Assembly: GCA_047639555.1 (NCBI GenBank)
Contig: JBLIOE010000021.1
Location: forward strand, 3,575-67,574
Reading direction: 5' to 3'
Length of the DNA stretch: 64,000 nt
Origin: JAJRXC01 sp047639555
GTDB lineage: Bacteria > Actinomycetota > Acidimicrobiia > Acidimicrobiales > Aldehydirespiratoraceae
In this document: positions 25,559 through 38,732 of the stretch, one piece after another
Position numbering within the stretch: position 1 is the first letter of the stretch
Layout of the letters: every line of letters begins with the position of its first letter
Position numbers and translations under genes: made by a program
The notes under the pieces: model-generated
Seen by the model: the letters and a program-made list of their open reading frames with translations, nothing else
What the model was told of the DNA's origin: nothing
Database searches by the model: none

Positions 25559-26109
25559 CCATCGGGCCGATCGTGCTCGAGGTTCCCGACCTCGCCGGTG
25601 CCCGCGTTCATCTCCGACGGTGGGCGGCTCGCGATGCGCCATCGCTGGTCCAAGCCTGGCACGATCCGGCGATTCAGGCGGGCTCGGTTCCGCCTCCTGA
25701 TCGTTCGCTGGTCGCGGCCGAACGGTGGATCGAGGGTGTTGATGAACGACGTCGGGCCGGTGTGGCCGTCGACCTCGTGATCGCCAGTGGTGACGATCGA
25801 GCGATCGGCGAAGTCGGACTGTCCCGCCTCGACCCCGAGCGCCGCACCGCGATCGCTGGTTGGTGGATCCATGAGGCTGACCGTGGGGCCGGGGCCGGGA
25901 CCGAGGCCGTTTCGTTGTTTACCGAGTGGGCGCTCGGGCCGGGTCGCTTGCGCGCGGTGATGGCTGAGATTGCCCCGGAGAATACCGCTTCGATTCGGGT
26001 CGCCGAGCAGTCGGGCTTCCGGGTGATCGATAACCCGCGAAATCCACAGGAATCCGCGCGGGGGAGCGCCCCGCGCGTCTGGTACGTTTCGTTCTCGACC
26101 GTGAAATGA
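25555..26109 (+). CDS. GNAT family N-acetyltransferase
   Basis: A 184-residue RimJ/RimL-type acetyltransferase. VHLRRWAARDAPSLVQAWHDP is the family N terminus, IGEVGLSRLDPERRTAIAGWW the central strands, GAGAGTEAVSLFTEWAL the acetyl-CoA loop, and ENTASIRVAEQSGFRVI the C-terminal signature. The substrate is not predictable. It overlaps nusB by 4 bases (GTGA). Its final codons carry the -10 box of pyrR, and its stop overlaps the first base of the PyrR-binding element. Confidence 0.88.
   Translation: MTIGPIVLEVPDLAGARVHLRRWAARDAPSLVQAWHDPAIQAGSVPPPDRSLVAAERWIEGVDERRRAGVAVDLVIASGDDRAIGEVGLSRLDPERRTAIAGWWIHEADRGAGAGTEAVSLFTEWALGPGRLRAVMAEIAPENTASIRVAEQSGFRVIDNPRNPQESARGSAPRVWYVSFSTVK
26083..26088 (+). 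promoter_or_regulatory. -10 box of the pyr operon
   Basis: TACGTT inside the end of the GNAT gene. A start site about 7 nt later would give a leader of roughly 48 nt that contains the PyrR element. The same hexamer precedes the tpa leader at 59285. Confidence 0.4.
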
Positions 26110-26122
26110 GTCCGGTGAGGCT
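26109..26122 (+). promoter_or_regulatory. PyrR-binding RNA element in the pyr leader
   Basis: AGTCCGGTGAGGCT matches the PyrR binding-loop consensus ARUCCNGNGAGGYU at every position and can fold with A-U, G-C and C-G pairs around the GGUGA loop. It ends about 10 nt before the Shine-Dalgarno GAGAAGGA of pyrR and has no downstream terminator. By analogy with mycobacterial pyrR leaders, PyrR with UMP bound here should block translation of the first gene. Confidence 0.85.
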
Positions 26123-26143
26123 CGTACGGAAGAGAAGGACAAC

Positions 26144-26713
26144 GTGGCAGAGCGAGAACGCCGCCTGACCGCGACGCCGAACGGCGGCGCGTTTCAGGCT
26201 CGAACGCGAGTGATGTCTGCTGACGACGTCACCCGAGCGGTTCGTCGGATGGCCCATGAGATCCTCGAGCGGAACCATGGTTCTGCTGAGTTGATGATCA
26301 TTGGTATGCAGACCGGGGGAGTGGGCCTCGCCCATCGCCTTGCCGACGACATCCGCGAGATCGAAGACCGCGAGGTGCTCGTGGGCAGCCTCGACGCAAC
26401 GATGCATCGTGACGACTTCGGACTTCGGCCCGTGATGCCTGAAGCAAGCACCGAGATCCCCGGCGACCCGACCGACAAGGTGATCGTGCTCGTCGACGAT
26501 GTGCTTTACACCGGCCGGACCGTGCGGGCGGCGCTCGACGCGATCCACAGCTACGGCCGGCCGAAGGCAATCCAGCTGGCCGTGATGGTCGACCGTGGTC
26601 ATCGTGAGCTGCCCATTCGCCCCGACTATGTAGGTAAGAACTTGCCGACTCGGCGCGATGAGCTCGTCGATGTCAACGACGAGGGTGTCGATCTCGGTGA
26701 GGTGATCTCGTGA
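26144..26713 (+). CDS. pyrR: Pyrimidine operon regulator PyrR
   Basis: A 189-residue PyrR of the phosphoribosyltransferase fold; binds leader RNA in response to UMP/PRPP and may retain uracil phosphoribosyltransferase activity. ILERNHGSAELMIIGMQTGGVGLA, the DATMHRDDFG segment and the PRPP loop VIVLVDDVLYTGRTVRAALDA are diagnostic. GTG 26144 follows GAGAAGGA by about 6 nt, and a perfect PyrR element lies just upstream, so the gene is probably autoregulated. It heads pyrB-pyrC-carA-carB-pyrD-pyrF and overlaps pyrB by GTGA. Confidence 0.96.
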   Translation: MAERERRLTATPNGGAFQARTRVMSADDVTRAVRRMAHEILERNHGSAELMIIGMQTGGVGLAHRLADDIREIEDREVLVGSLDATMHRDDFGLRPVMPEASTEIPGDPTDKVIVLVDDVLYTGRTVRAALDAIHSYGRPKAIQLAVMVDRGHRELPIRPDYVGKNLPTRRDELVDVNDEGVDLGEVIS

Positions 26714-27660
26714 GTGCAATGCGACATCTCCTGTCGATGGCTGATCTCGACCGCGGCGACATCGAGCAGCTCTTGAATCTCACCGAGTCCTTCGCCGAGG
26801 TCAGCGAGCGCCCGATCCCGAAGGTGCCGGCGCTGCGGGGCAAGACAATCGCGTGGCTGTTCTACGAAGACTCGACGCGCACCCGGTTGTCGTTTGAAAC
26901 GGCGGCTAAGCGCTTGTCGGCCGACACAATGAACTTCAGTGTCAGCTCGTCATCGGTAAAGAAAGGCGAGTCGCTGCGCGACACCGTGCAGACCATCTCC
27001 GCCATGGGTGTCGATGGCATCGTTGTGCGCCACAGCGGCGCCGGAGCTCCTCAACGGATCGCCGAATGGACAGACGCCTCGATCGTCAACGCCGGCGACG
27101 GCTGGAACCAACACCCCACGCAGTCGCTGCTCGACCTTTATACGGCCACCCGCCACCTGGGCAGTCTCGACGGTCGACGGATCGCGATCGTCGGCGATAT
27201 CAAACACTCACGCGTCGCTCGGTCGAACGCGATCGGGTTCGCCAAGATGGGCGCCGAGGTCACGTTTGTGGCCCCCCAAACCTTGCTCCCTTCGAGCCTC
27301 GAAGGCTGGCCGGTAAAGGTCACCCACGACCTCGACGAAGTCATCGAAGACATCGACATTTGTTATCTGCTGCGGATGCAGCTCGAACGACAGAAACAGG
27401 CCGTCGTCCCAACGCTGCGCGAGTTTCACGAGGAATACGGCCTCACCTCGGCCCGGGCCGATCGGCTGCGGAGCGACGCGCTGATCATGCACCCTGGCCC
27501 CATGAACCGCGGTGTAGAGATCTCGGGCGAAGTGGCCGACCGGCCCAACGCCGTCATTACCGAACAGGTCACCAACGGCATCGCCGTGCGGATGGCCGTC
27601 TTGTACTTGCTGTTGGGGTCGGGACTCGACCTCGTTGACGAAAGGACCCAGGTCGCATGA
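26710..27660 (+). CDS. pyrB: Aspartate carbamoyltransferase catalytic subunit
   Basis: A 316-residue ATCase catalytic chain joining carbamoyl phosphate and aspartate. YEDSTRTRLSFE binds carbamoyl phosphate, SSSVKKGESLRDTV is the 80s loop, NAGDGWNQHPTQSLLDLYT and MHPGPMNRGVEI complete the active site. No pyrI is present, so it is an unregulated trimer or a dodecamer with PyrC, as in Aquifex-type complexes. Coupled to pyrR (GTGA) and pyrC (ATGA). Confidence 0.97.
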   Translation: MSAMRHLLSMADLDRGDIEQLLNLTESFAEVSERPIPKVPALRGKTIAWLFYEDSTRTRLSFETAAKRLSADTMNFSVSSSSVKKGESLRDTVQTISAMGVDGIVVRHSGAGAPQRIAEWTDASIVNAGDGWNQHPTQSLLDLYTATRHLGSLDGRRIAIVGDIKHSRVARSNAIGFAKMGAEVTFVAPQTLLPSSLEGWPVKVTHDLDEVIEDIDICYLLRMQLERQKQAVVPTLREFHEEYGLTSARADRLRSDALIMHPGPMNRGVEISGEVADRPNAVITEQVTNGIAVRMAVLYLLLGSGLDLVDERTQVA

Positions 27661-28967
27661 GCGATGCAGGGACCACCACCGCCATCAAGGGCGGCACGGT
27701 GATTGATCAGAATGGTTCGCGACGCGCTGACGTGGTCGTGTCCGACGATGGCACGATCGTGGCCGTGGGTGAAGGGCTCGACGGTGATCGCACGCTCGAT
27801 GCCACCGACTGCGTTGTCTCGCCCGGATTCGTCGACCTCCATGTCCATTTGCGGCAACCGGGCAAGGAAGAAGCCGAGACCATCGAGACCGGCGCCCGCG
27901 GGGCGGCCCTCGGCGGTTTCACTTCGGTAATTGCCATGCCCAACACCACGCCGGCAATGGACTGTGCATCCGTCGTGCGAGAGGTCATCGACCTCGCCGC
28001 CGACACCATCTGCGACGTCCGGCCCTCGGCCGCGATCACGGTTGGCCGTGAGGGCGAGACGTTGACACCCATGGCCGAGCTGGTGAAGCTTGGGGTTCGA
28101 ATCTTCACCGACGACGGCACCGGAATCCAAGACGATCGCCTGATGCGCACGGCACTCGAATACGCCGGGTCGCTGTCGCATCTCTCGGGTGGCCAGCCGA
28201 TCGTGCTTGCCCAACACTGTGAAGTGAACTCGCTCAGCGAGGGCACCTACATGCACGAGGGTGAATGGTCGAGCCGTCTCGGTATCCCCGGGCAGCCGTC
28301 GGAAGCCGAAGAACTCATGGTGATGCGCGACATAGCGCTCGCCCGCCTCACCGGCACGCGGGTGCACTTCCAGCACATGTCGACAGCCGGCTCGGTCGCG
28401 ATGATTCGCGCGGCCAAGGCTGCTGGCCTCCCCATCACCGCAGAGGCAGCCACCCATCACTTCTGTCTGACCGACGCCTGCTGCGCCGACTACGACCCGC
28501 TCTACAAGGTGCATCCGCCGCTGCGCACCGATGCGGATGTCGAAGCCGTCAAAGAGGGTTTGGCCGACGGCACGATCGACGCGATTGCCACCGATCATGC
28601 GCCGCACACGCCGCAGGACAAGGAGCGGACGTTCGCCGAGGCGCCGCCCGGAATGCTCGGGTTGGAGACGGCCTTCGCGCTCGCGAATACTCATCTCGAT
28701 ATCCCGATTGAGACACTCCTCGCGGCGATGTCGTGGCGACCGGCCGCGATCGCCGGCCTCCAGGCCGATCATGGCGGGCCAATTGCGGTGGGTTCAGCCG
28801 CAAACCTTGCCATCATCGATCCGAACACGACATGGACCGTCTCGGGTGATGCCATGGCGAGTCGGAGCAACAACACGCCGTACGAGGGCATGGCCCTCCG
28901 CGGTCGTACCCGACACACAATCTTGAGAGGCGAAGCAGTAGTGGTCGACGGAGAGGCGCAGCGGTAA
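27657..28967 (+). CDS. pyrC: Dihydroorotase, class I
   Basis: A 436-residue amidohydrolase closing carbamoyl-aspartate to dihydroorotate. The metal-binding DLHVHLRQPGKEEAETIETG is at about residue 60, followed by MPNTTPAMD, the FTDDGTGIQDD segment, metal His residues in AQHCE and HFQHMSTAGSV, and the catalytic Asp in IATDHAPHTPQDKE. These are class I features. Operon member between pyrB (ATGA) and carA (TAATG). Confidence 0.96.
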   Translation: MSDAGTTTAIKGGTVIDQNGSRRADVVVSDDGTIVAVGEGLDGDRTLDATDCVVSPGFVDLHVHLRQPGKEEAETIETGARGAALGGFTSVIAMPNTTPAMDCASVVREVIDLAADTICDVRPSAAITVGREGETLTPMAELVKLGVRIFTDDGTGIQDDRLMRTALEYAGSLSHLSGGQPIVLAQHCEVNSLSEGTYMHEGEWSSRLGIPGQPSEAEELMVMRDIALARLTGTRVHFQHMSTAGSVAMIRAAKAAGLPITAEAATHHFCLTDACCADYDPLYKVHPPLRTDADVEAVKEGLADGTIDAIATDHAPHTPQDKERTFAEAPPGMLGLETAFALANTHLDIPIETLLAAMSWRPAAIAGLQADHGGPIAVGSAANLAIIDPNTTWTVSGDAMASRSNNTPYEGMALRGRTRHTILRGEAVVVDGEAQR

Positions 28968-30060
28968 TGAGTAATATTCGGGAGTATCAACTTGTCCTCG
29001 CGGACGGCGAAGTCTTCGAGGGTGAAGGCATCGGGGCCGATCCGGTGGATGGCATTGCCTCTGGCGAAGTGGTCTTCAACACGGTGTTGTCGGGTTACCA
29101 AGAAGTGATCACCGACCCGTCGTATGCGGGCCAGATCATCACGTTCACGTATCCCCACATCGGCAACTACGGCGTCAACGCCGCCGATGACGAGTCCGCT
29201 CGGCCGCACTGCCGCGGCGTGATCATCCGTGATCTGGCCCGTCGCCACAGCAGCTGGCGGTCCGAGGGCGATCTAGAGAGCTTTCTTCGTCGCCACAACA
29301 TTGCGGGCATTGCGGGCATCGACACGCGTCGCCTCACCCGCCATATTCGAGATAGCGGTGCAATGCCGGGCGCGTTCGGCACGGCCGATGTCGCGGCGTT
29401 GAGGGCCGCCGCTCAGGCGGATCCGGGCACGACGGGGGTTGACCTGGTCAGCCAGGTCACAACCCCGGAGATCTACACGACCGGGACGGGCCCTCGGAAG
29501 GTTGTTGCGTACGACCTTGGGGTCAAAGAAACGATGCTTCGCCACCTCGGCGAGCTCGCGACTGTCACCGTCGTTCCCGCCGACACTCCCGCGGAAGTAG
29601 TGCTCGCGATGGCGCCCGACGGCGTCTTTCTCTCGAACGGCCCCGGCGACCCGCAGGAAGCCGGATCGATCGTTACGGAGCTCCCGAAGCTGATTGGCGC
29701 AGTGCCAATCTTCGGAATATGCCTTGGTCACCAGGTGCTCTCACTCGCGCTCGGCGGCAAGACCTACAAGATGAAGTTCGGACATCATGGCGGCAACGTT
29801 CCCGTCCAGGATAGCCGGACCGGCAAGGTCGAGATCACGAGCCAGAACCACAACTTTGCGGTGGAAACGGGCTCGGTCCCGAACGTCACCGAAACCCACG
29901 TGTGTTTGAACGATGGCGTGTTGGAGGGCCTCGTGCACAACGAGCTGCCGGTGTTCAGCGTGCAATACCACCCCGAGGCGGGCCCCGGCCCGCACGACAG
30001 CCGATACCTCTTTGACGAATTCGCGGAACTCATGGACAAGAACAAAAAGGCGGCGGTCTG

Positions 30061-30061
<1 letters not shown>
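28967..30061 (+). CDS. carA: Carbamoyl-phosphate synthase small subunit
   Basis: A 364-residue glutaminase subunit supplying ammonia to CarB. N-terminal domain has GEVVFNTVLSGYQEVITDPSYAGQIITFTYP; the class I amidotransferase domain has the catalytic Cys in IFGICLGHQVL and His/Glu in SVQYHPEAGPGPHDS. Located inside the pyr operon, so the carbamoyl phosphate is meant at least partly for UMP synthesis. It overlaps pyrC and carB by one base each. Confidence 0.97.
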
Positions 30062-33347
<3,286 letters not shown>

Positions 33348-33351
<4 letters not shown>

Positions 33352-34277
33352 GCCGATCCTCTGCCACCTCGCTGCCGACAACGGTTGGTTCGGTGCGTCT
33401 TCGGGCGCCCGTGCTCACCGCGTCGGGGACGGCGGGGCATGGTGCAGAGTTCGCCCGGTATATGAATCCGGCCGCCCTTGGCGCGGTGGTCGTGAAGTCG
33501 ATGAAAGCCGGGGAGTGGGCTGGAAACCCGTCGCCGCGCGTCCATCCCACGGCGGCCGGGATGATCAACAGCGTGGGGCTGCAGGGCAAGGGTGTGGTGC
33601 ACTGGATCGAGCACGAGCTGCCCGATCTGCTGGCCACCGGTGCCGATGTAGTCGCCAGTATTTGGGGCAACTCGATCGAGGACTATCGCGCCGCGGCCGA
33701 TGCCCTCGCTGATGCTCCCGCCGGAGTAGTGGCCGTCGAGGTGAATGTCTCGTGTCCGAATCTCGAAGATCGCAGCAAGATGTTCGCCCACTCGGCGGCT
33801 TCGACCAGCGAAGCGATCGAGGCCACGGCCTCTTGCAACCGGCCCCGATGGGCGAAACTCAGCCCGAATGCGGCCGACCTTCCCGAGATCGCGATAGCCG
33901 CGCAAGCGGCTGGCGCGGAGGCTGTGGTGTTGACAAACACGCTGCTCGGCATGGTCATCGACACCGAAACTCGTCGACCCGTACTCGGGGCCAAGAAGGG
34001 CGGCCTCAGCGGTGCCGCGATGCATCCGGTTGCCATCCGCGCTGTCTACGACGTGCACGAGGCCGCACCAAACCTGCCCATCGTTGGGGCGGGTGGCACA
34101 ACGACCGGGACCGATGTCGTAGAGTTCCTCCTTGCGGGGGCCTCTGCGGTTGAAGTGGGAACGGCAACCTTCGCGGATCCCCGGGCTCCCCGGCGGATCC
34201 TCAACGAATTCACAAGATGGTGCGACCGGCACGGGGTGTCCGATGTCGCCGAACTGATCGGAGCAGCCCATGGCTGA
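33348..34277 (+). CDS. pyrD: Dihydroorotate dehydrogenase, class 1
   Basis: A 309-residue FMN enzyme oxidising dihydroorotate. The catalytic base is a Cys in VEVNVSCPNLED, the mark of class 1; FMN-binding KLSPNAADL, NTLLGMVID and VGAGGTTTG follow. The sequence is closest in pattern to class 1B (NAD-linked, needing PyrK), with the KSMKAGEWAGNPSPR segment. No pyrK lies next to it, so the electron acceptor is uncertain. Coupled to carB (ATGA), and overlaps pyrF by 8 bases. Confidence 0.94.
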
Positions 34278-34986
34278 TGCAATCGACGCCGACATCCGTA
34301 GCAAGCTCGCACTCGCGCTCGATGTCGACGATCTCGTCGCCGCGATCCGTCTTGGTCGCCAGCTGAAGGACCACTTTGGTGTGGCGAAGATCGGCCTGGA
34401 GCTCTACAGCGCCGCCGGTCCCGAAGCCATCGGAGCGATCGCCGATCTCGGGTATCGTGTATTCCTCGATCTCAAGCTCCACGACATCCCGACCACGGTC
34501 GGCAAGTCCGCCCGAGTGCTGGGTGCCCTCGGTGTTGAATACCTCACGATGCACGCCCATGGTGGGGTCGAGATGCTGCGCGCCGGTGTAGATGGTCTGG
34601 CCGAAGGGGCCCGCAACGCTGGCCTCGAACCGCCGACGTCGCTCGCGATCACCGTCCTCACGAGCGACGCCGATGCGCCTGAGCACATCATGCCGAAGCG
34701 TGTCGCGGTCGCCGCTGAAGCTGGTTGTGGTGGCCTCGTCTGTGCGGCGGCCGATCTTCAGCAAGCGCACCACTACGCACCCCGCATGGTTCGTGTCGTG
34801 CCCGGTATTCGCCTTCCGGGCGACACTGTCGACGATCAGGCTCGGGCCGCGTCGCCGGGCGAGGCAATCGCTGGTGGCGCCGACCTTTTGGTGATCGGAC
34901 GTTCGGTCACCCGCGCCGCCGACCCCGTCGCCGCCGCCACTCGGGTCCACGAGATCATCGCTACGAGCACACCCTCCGGCGACTGA
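34270..34986 (+). CDS. pyrF: Orotidine 5'-phosphate decarboxylase, type 1
   Basis: A 238-residue TIM-barrel enzyme that makes UMP, the last step encoded here. LALALDVDDLVAAIRL starts the barrel; VFLDLKLHDIPTTVGKSA holds the catalytic Lys-Asp-Lys-Asp set; the C-terminal phosphate site is VVPGIRLPGDTVDDQARAASP and ADLLVIGRSVTRA. pyrE is missing from this operon and must be elsewhere. It overlaps pyrD by 8 bases, and the gap to mihF is 27 bases with a new -10 box. Confidence 0.95.
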   Translation: MADAIDADIRSKLALALDVDDLVAAIRLGRQLKDHFGVAKIGLELYSAAGPEAIGAIADLGYRVFLDLKLHDIPTTVGKSARVLGALGVEYLTMHAHGGVEMLRAGVDGLAEGARNAGLEPPTSLAITVLTSDADAPEHIMPKRVAVAAEAGCGGLVCAAADLQQAHHYAPRMVRVVPGIRLPGDTVDDQARAASPGEAIAGGADLLVIGRSVTRAADPVAAATRVHEIIATSTPSGD

Positions 34987-35000
34987 GCATCACGGTCAAC

Positions 35001-35006
35001 TAGAGT
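35001..35006 (+). promoter_or_regulatory. -10 box for leaderless mihF transcript
   Basis: TAGAGT ends 7 nt before the ATG at 35014 and gives mihF a promoter separate from the pyr operon. Confidence 0.5.
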
Positions 35007-35013
35007 TTCAACC

Positions 35014-35328
35014 ATGTCCAAGCCACCCGTCCTGTCCGACGAGGCCCGTACCGCGGCACTGGCCAAGGCGGCCGAGGCTCGTCGGATCCGTGCGGAGCTC
35101 AAGCAACGCTTGAAGATGGGCTCTATCTCGTTGCGAGAACTGTTGGACCAGGCCGAGAACGATCAGCTCATTGGGAAGACCAAGGTTCTGGCCGTGCTCG
35201 AGTCGCTTCCCGGTGTTGGCAAGGTCAAGGCCCGGCGAACGATGGAAGACATCGGAATCGCTGAGAACCGGCGCATCCGAGGCCTCGGCGACAACCAGCG
35301 CAGCGAACTTCTCGCCACTCTCGGCTGA
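35014..35328 (+). CDS. mihF: Actinobacterial integration host factor
   Basis: A 104-residue nucleoid protein of the mIHF/sIHF family, specific to actinobacteria. The basic N-terminal helix (ALAKAAEARRIRAELKQRLKMG) precedes a helix-two-turn-helix domain with LESLPGVGKVKARRTMEDIGI and RRIRGLGDNQRSELL, matching the DNA-binding GVGK loop. The order pyrF-mihF-gmk-rpoZ-coaBC-metK-priA is a strongly actinobacterial arrangement and is a main basis for my taxonomic call. Confidence 0.95.
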   Translation: MSKPPVLSDEARTAALAKAAEARRIRAELKQRLKMGSISLRELLDQAENDQLIGKTKVLAVLESLPGVGKVKARRTMEDIGIAENRRIRGLGDNQRSELLATLG

Positions 35329-35344
35329 CGTTGCTGTCATCTCC

Positions 35345-35914
35345 GTGTCTGAGCTGCACGACCGCTTGATCGTTGTTGTTTCCGGTCCCGGTGGGGTTGG
35401 TAAGGGCACCATCGTTGCGCGCCTTCTCGACCGCGACCCCCGCCTGTGGTTGAGTCGAAGCTGGACCACCCGGGCCCGGCGTCCTGGCGAGCACATGGAG
35501 GCGTATCACTTCACAAATCGCGAACTCTTCATGGCTCACGTCGACAATGGCGGCTTCCTCGAGTGGGTCGAATTTCTGGACTATCTGCAGGGCACGCCCG
35601 TACCCGATCCGCCGCGCGGTCACGACGTGGTGTTCGAGATCGACGTCTACGGCGCGGAGCAGATTCAAAAGCATTTCCCCGATGCTTTGCTCATCTTTGT
35701 CGATGCGCCCACCCGTGAGCATCAAGAAGAACGCCTCCGCGGCCGAGGCGATCCCGACGAGAAGGTCGCGGCTCGCCTGGCCAAAGCCGACGAGGAACAA
35801 CAGGTCGCTCGCTCGCTCGAAAGCCTCGTTGTGGTCAACGACGACCTCGAGCGCGCGGTTGAAGAAGTAGAAGCGTTGGTCACCGCGCGTCGCGGTGGCG
35901 CGGCCGACTGCTAG
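35345..35914 (+). CDS. gmk: Guanylate kinase
   Basis: A 189-residue GMP kinase. P-loop GPGGVGKGT (usual GPSGxGKST), GMP-binding SWTTRARRPGEHMEAYHF with EF, FLEWVEFLDYLQGTP, and EIDVYGAEQIQKHFPDALLIFV are recognisable; the lid RLRGRGDPDEKVAARLAKAD is typical. The residues differ enough from E. coli to call it divergent. GTG 35345 is the best start by homology, although neither Shine-Dalgarno nor -10 box is clear; it follows mihF by 16 bases. Confidence 0.9.
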   Translation: MSELHDRLIVVVSGPGGVGKGTIVARLLDRDPRLWLSRSWTTRARRPGEHMEAYHFTNRELFMAHVDNGGFLEWVEFLDYLQGTPVPDPPRGHDVVFEIDVYGAEQIQKHFPDALLIFVDAPTREHQEERLRGRGDPDEKVAARLAKADEEQQVARSLESLVVVNDDLERAVEEVEALVTARRGGAADC

Positions 35915-35917
35915 GAT
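35912..35917 (+). promoter_or_regulatory. -10 box upstream of rpoZ
   Basis: TAGGAT at the end of gmk would start an mRNA near 35924, giving rpoZ a leader of about 49 nt with a good Shine-Dalgarno, unlike the leaderless genes nearby. Confidence 0.4.
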
Positions 35918-35972
35918 TGACCGCTGGCTCCACTGTGCTGTGGAGCTTGAATTCACCCTTTCGGAGGCCACC

Positions 35973-36302
35973 ATGGCGCACGATTACGACACGATGATGA
36001 ACCCGGCGATCGAGAACCTTCTCGAGGAGACCGGTAGCAAGTTCAGCCTCGTCACGCTTTCGGCCATGCGAAGCCGCGAAATCACGAACTATGTCGGCCA
36101 TCTCGGCCAGGGCATTGGCTCGTCGATCCCGCCGCAGGTCACCTCCACAGCCAGCAAGCCGCTGTCGATCGCGTTCGAAGAGATCGCCGCTGAAAAGATC
36201 GAAGCGATCGCGACTGACCCCGAGGCCGAAGCTGAGGCCGAAGCAAAAGCCGCCGCCGAAGCAAAAGCCGCGGCCGACCGCGGCGACAACGACAGCGCCT
36301 GA
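35973..36302 (+). CDS. rpoZ: RNA polymerase omega subunit
   Basis: A 109-residue omega subunit that helps assemble beta-prime. MMNPAIENLLEETGSKFSLVTLSAMRSREI and the actinobacterial LGQGIGSSIPPQVTS, followed by KPLSIAFEEIAAEKI, are clear. The C-terminal 25 residues are Ala/Glu/Lys repeats (EAEAEAEAKAAAEAK). ATG 35973 has GGAGG 5 nt upstream. The gene lies 10 bases before coaBC. Confidence 0.93.
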   Translation: MAHDYDTMMNPAIENLLEETGSKFSLVTLSAMRSREITNYVGHLGQGIGSSIPPQVTSTASKPLSIAFEEIAAEKIEAIATDPEAEAEAEAKAAAEAKAAADRGDNDSA

Positions 36303-36312
36303 AACAACCGAA

Positions 36313-37529
36313 ATGGGCACGCTTTCCGGTCGCCGTATTGTTCTCGGCGTCACCGGTGGGATCGCGGCCTACAAGGCTGTTGAAGTATGTCGGCGTCTCG
36401 TCGATGCGGGAGCACACGTATCACCGATCCTCACCGACGGCGCGCTCGAGATGGTCGGCGCCACTACCTTCTCGGCATTGGGAAGCGAACCGGCCCGTAC
36501 TTCACTTTTCCACGATCCGAACACTCCAATTCCGCACACGGTGCTCGGTCAGAACGCCGACCTCATCCTGATCTGCCCGGCCACCGCACGAATCATTTCC
36601 GACATTCGTACGGGTCGAAGCGCCGATCTCTTGATGGCCACGATCTTGGCCACGCGTGCCCCGGTCATGATCTGTCCGGCAATGCACACGGAGATGTGGG
36701 AGCAGGCGTCGGTCCAGGAGAACCTTGAGGTGCTGGCATCGCGCGGTGTCCTGATTGTTCCGCCCGAGAGTGGTCGTCTCGCGGGCGGCGACATCGGCCA
36801 TGGTCGCCTCGCCGCGCCGGAAACCATCGTCGCGGCCGCCGAGCGGGCCCTGATCCCCGGCGACCTTGTTTCTCGCCGGGTCCTTGTCACCGCCGGCGGC
36901 ACCCGCGAACCCATCGACGCTGTTCGATATGTCGGCAACCGTTCATCGGGCAAACAAGGCCATGCCGTTGCGGCCGAGGCTGCCGCCCGTGGCGCCGACG
37001 TTGTGCTCATCACCACGAAGTCGGGCAGCGCCCCGCACGGTGTGCGCGTTATTGCGGTCGAGACGGCCGCTGAGATGGCTGCCGCGTGCGAGATTGAAGC
37101 CGCCGATGCCGAAATCGTTGTTATGGCCGCGGCCGTCGCCGATTTCCGGCCCGCCGAGGCAGCCGAGAACAAGCTCAAGAAAGACGCGGGCACCCCGGAA
37201 GTCGCCCTGGTCCCCACCGTCGACATTCTCGCCAGGCTTGGTGAACGCAAGCCGCGCGGCCAAGTTTTGGTCGGATTCGCCGCCGAAACCGACGATCTGC
37301 TCGTCAATGCTGAGTCCAAATTGCGCCGCAAGAACCTCGACATGATCGTCGCGAATGATGTCTCCAAGCCCGGCGTGGGCTTCGAGCACGAGACGAATGA
37401 GGTCATTGTGCTCATGGCGGATGGAACGCGGCATGATGTACCACTATCTGACAAGCGCGACATCGCGCGCGTCGTACTTGATGCGGCACGCGCCCGTCTC
37501 GAATCTGACCCCACAAATCAGGAGCAAGA

Positions 37530-37533
<4 letters not shown>
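36313..37533 (+). CDS. coaBC: Bifunctional CoaBC (phosphopantothenoylcysteine synthetase/decarboxylase)
   Basis: A 406-residue two-domain enzyme for coenzyme A synthesis. The N-terminal flavoprotein decarboxylase has VLGVTGGIAAYKAVEVCRRL, ICPATARIISDIRTG and PAMHTEMWE; the usual catalytic His lies in FHDPNTPIPHT. The C-terminal CTP-dependent synthetase has VLVTAGGTREPIDAVRYVGNRSSGKQG and the AAAVADFRP and KLKK segments. ATG 36313 is the start by homology. It overlaps metK by GTGA. Confidence 0.95.
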
Positions 37534-38728
<1,195 letters not shown>

Positions 38729-38732
<4 letters not shown>

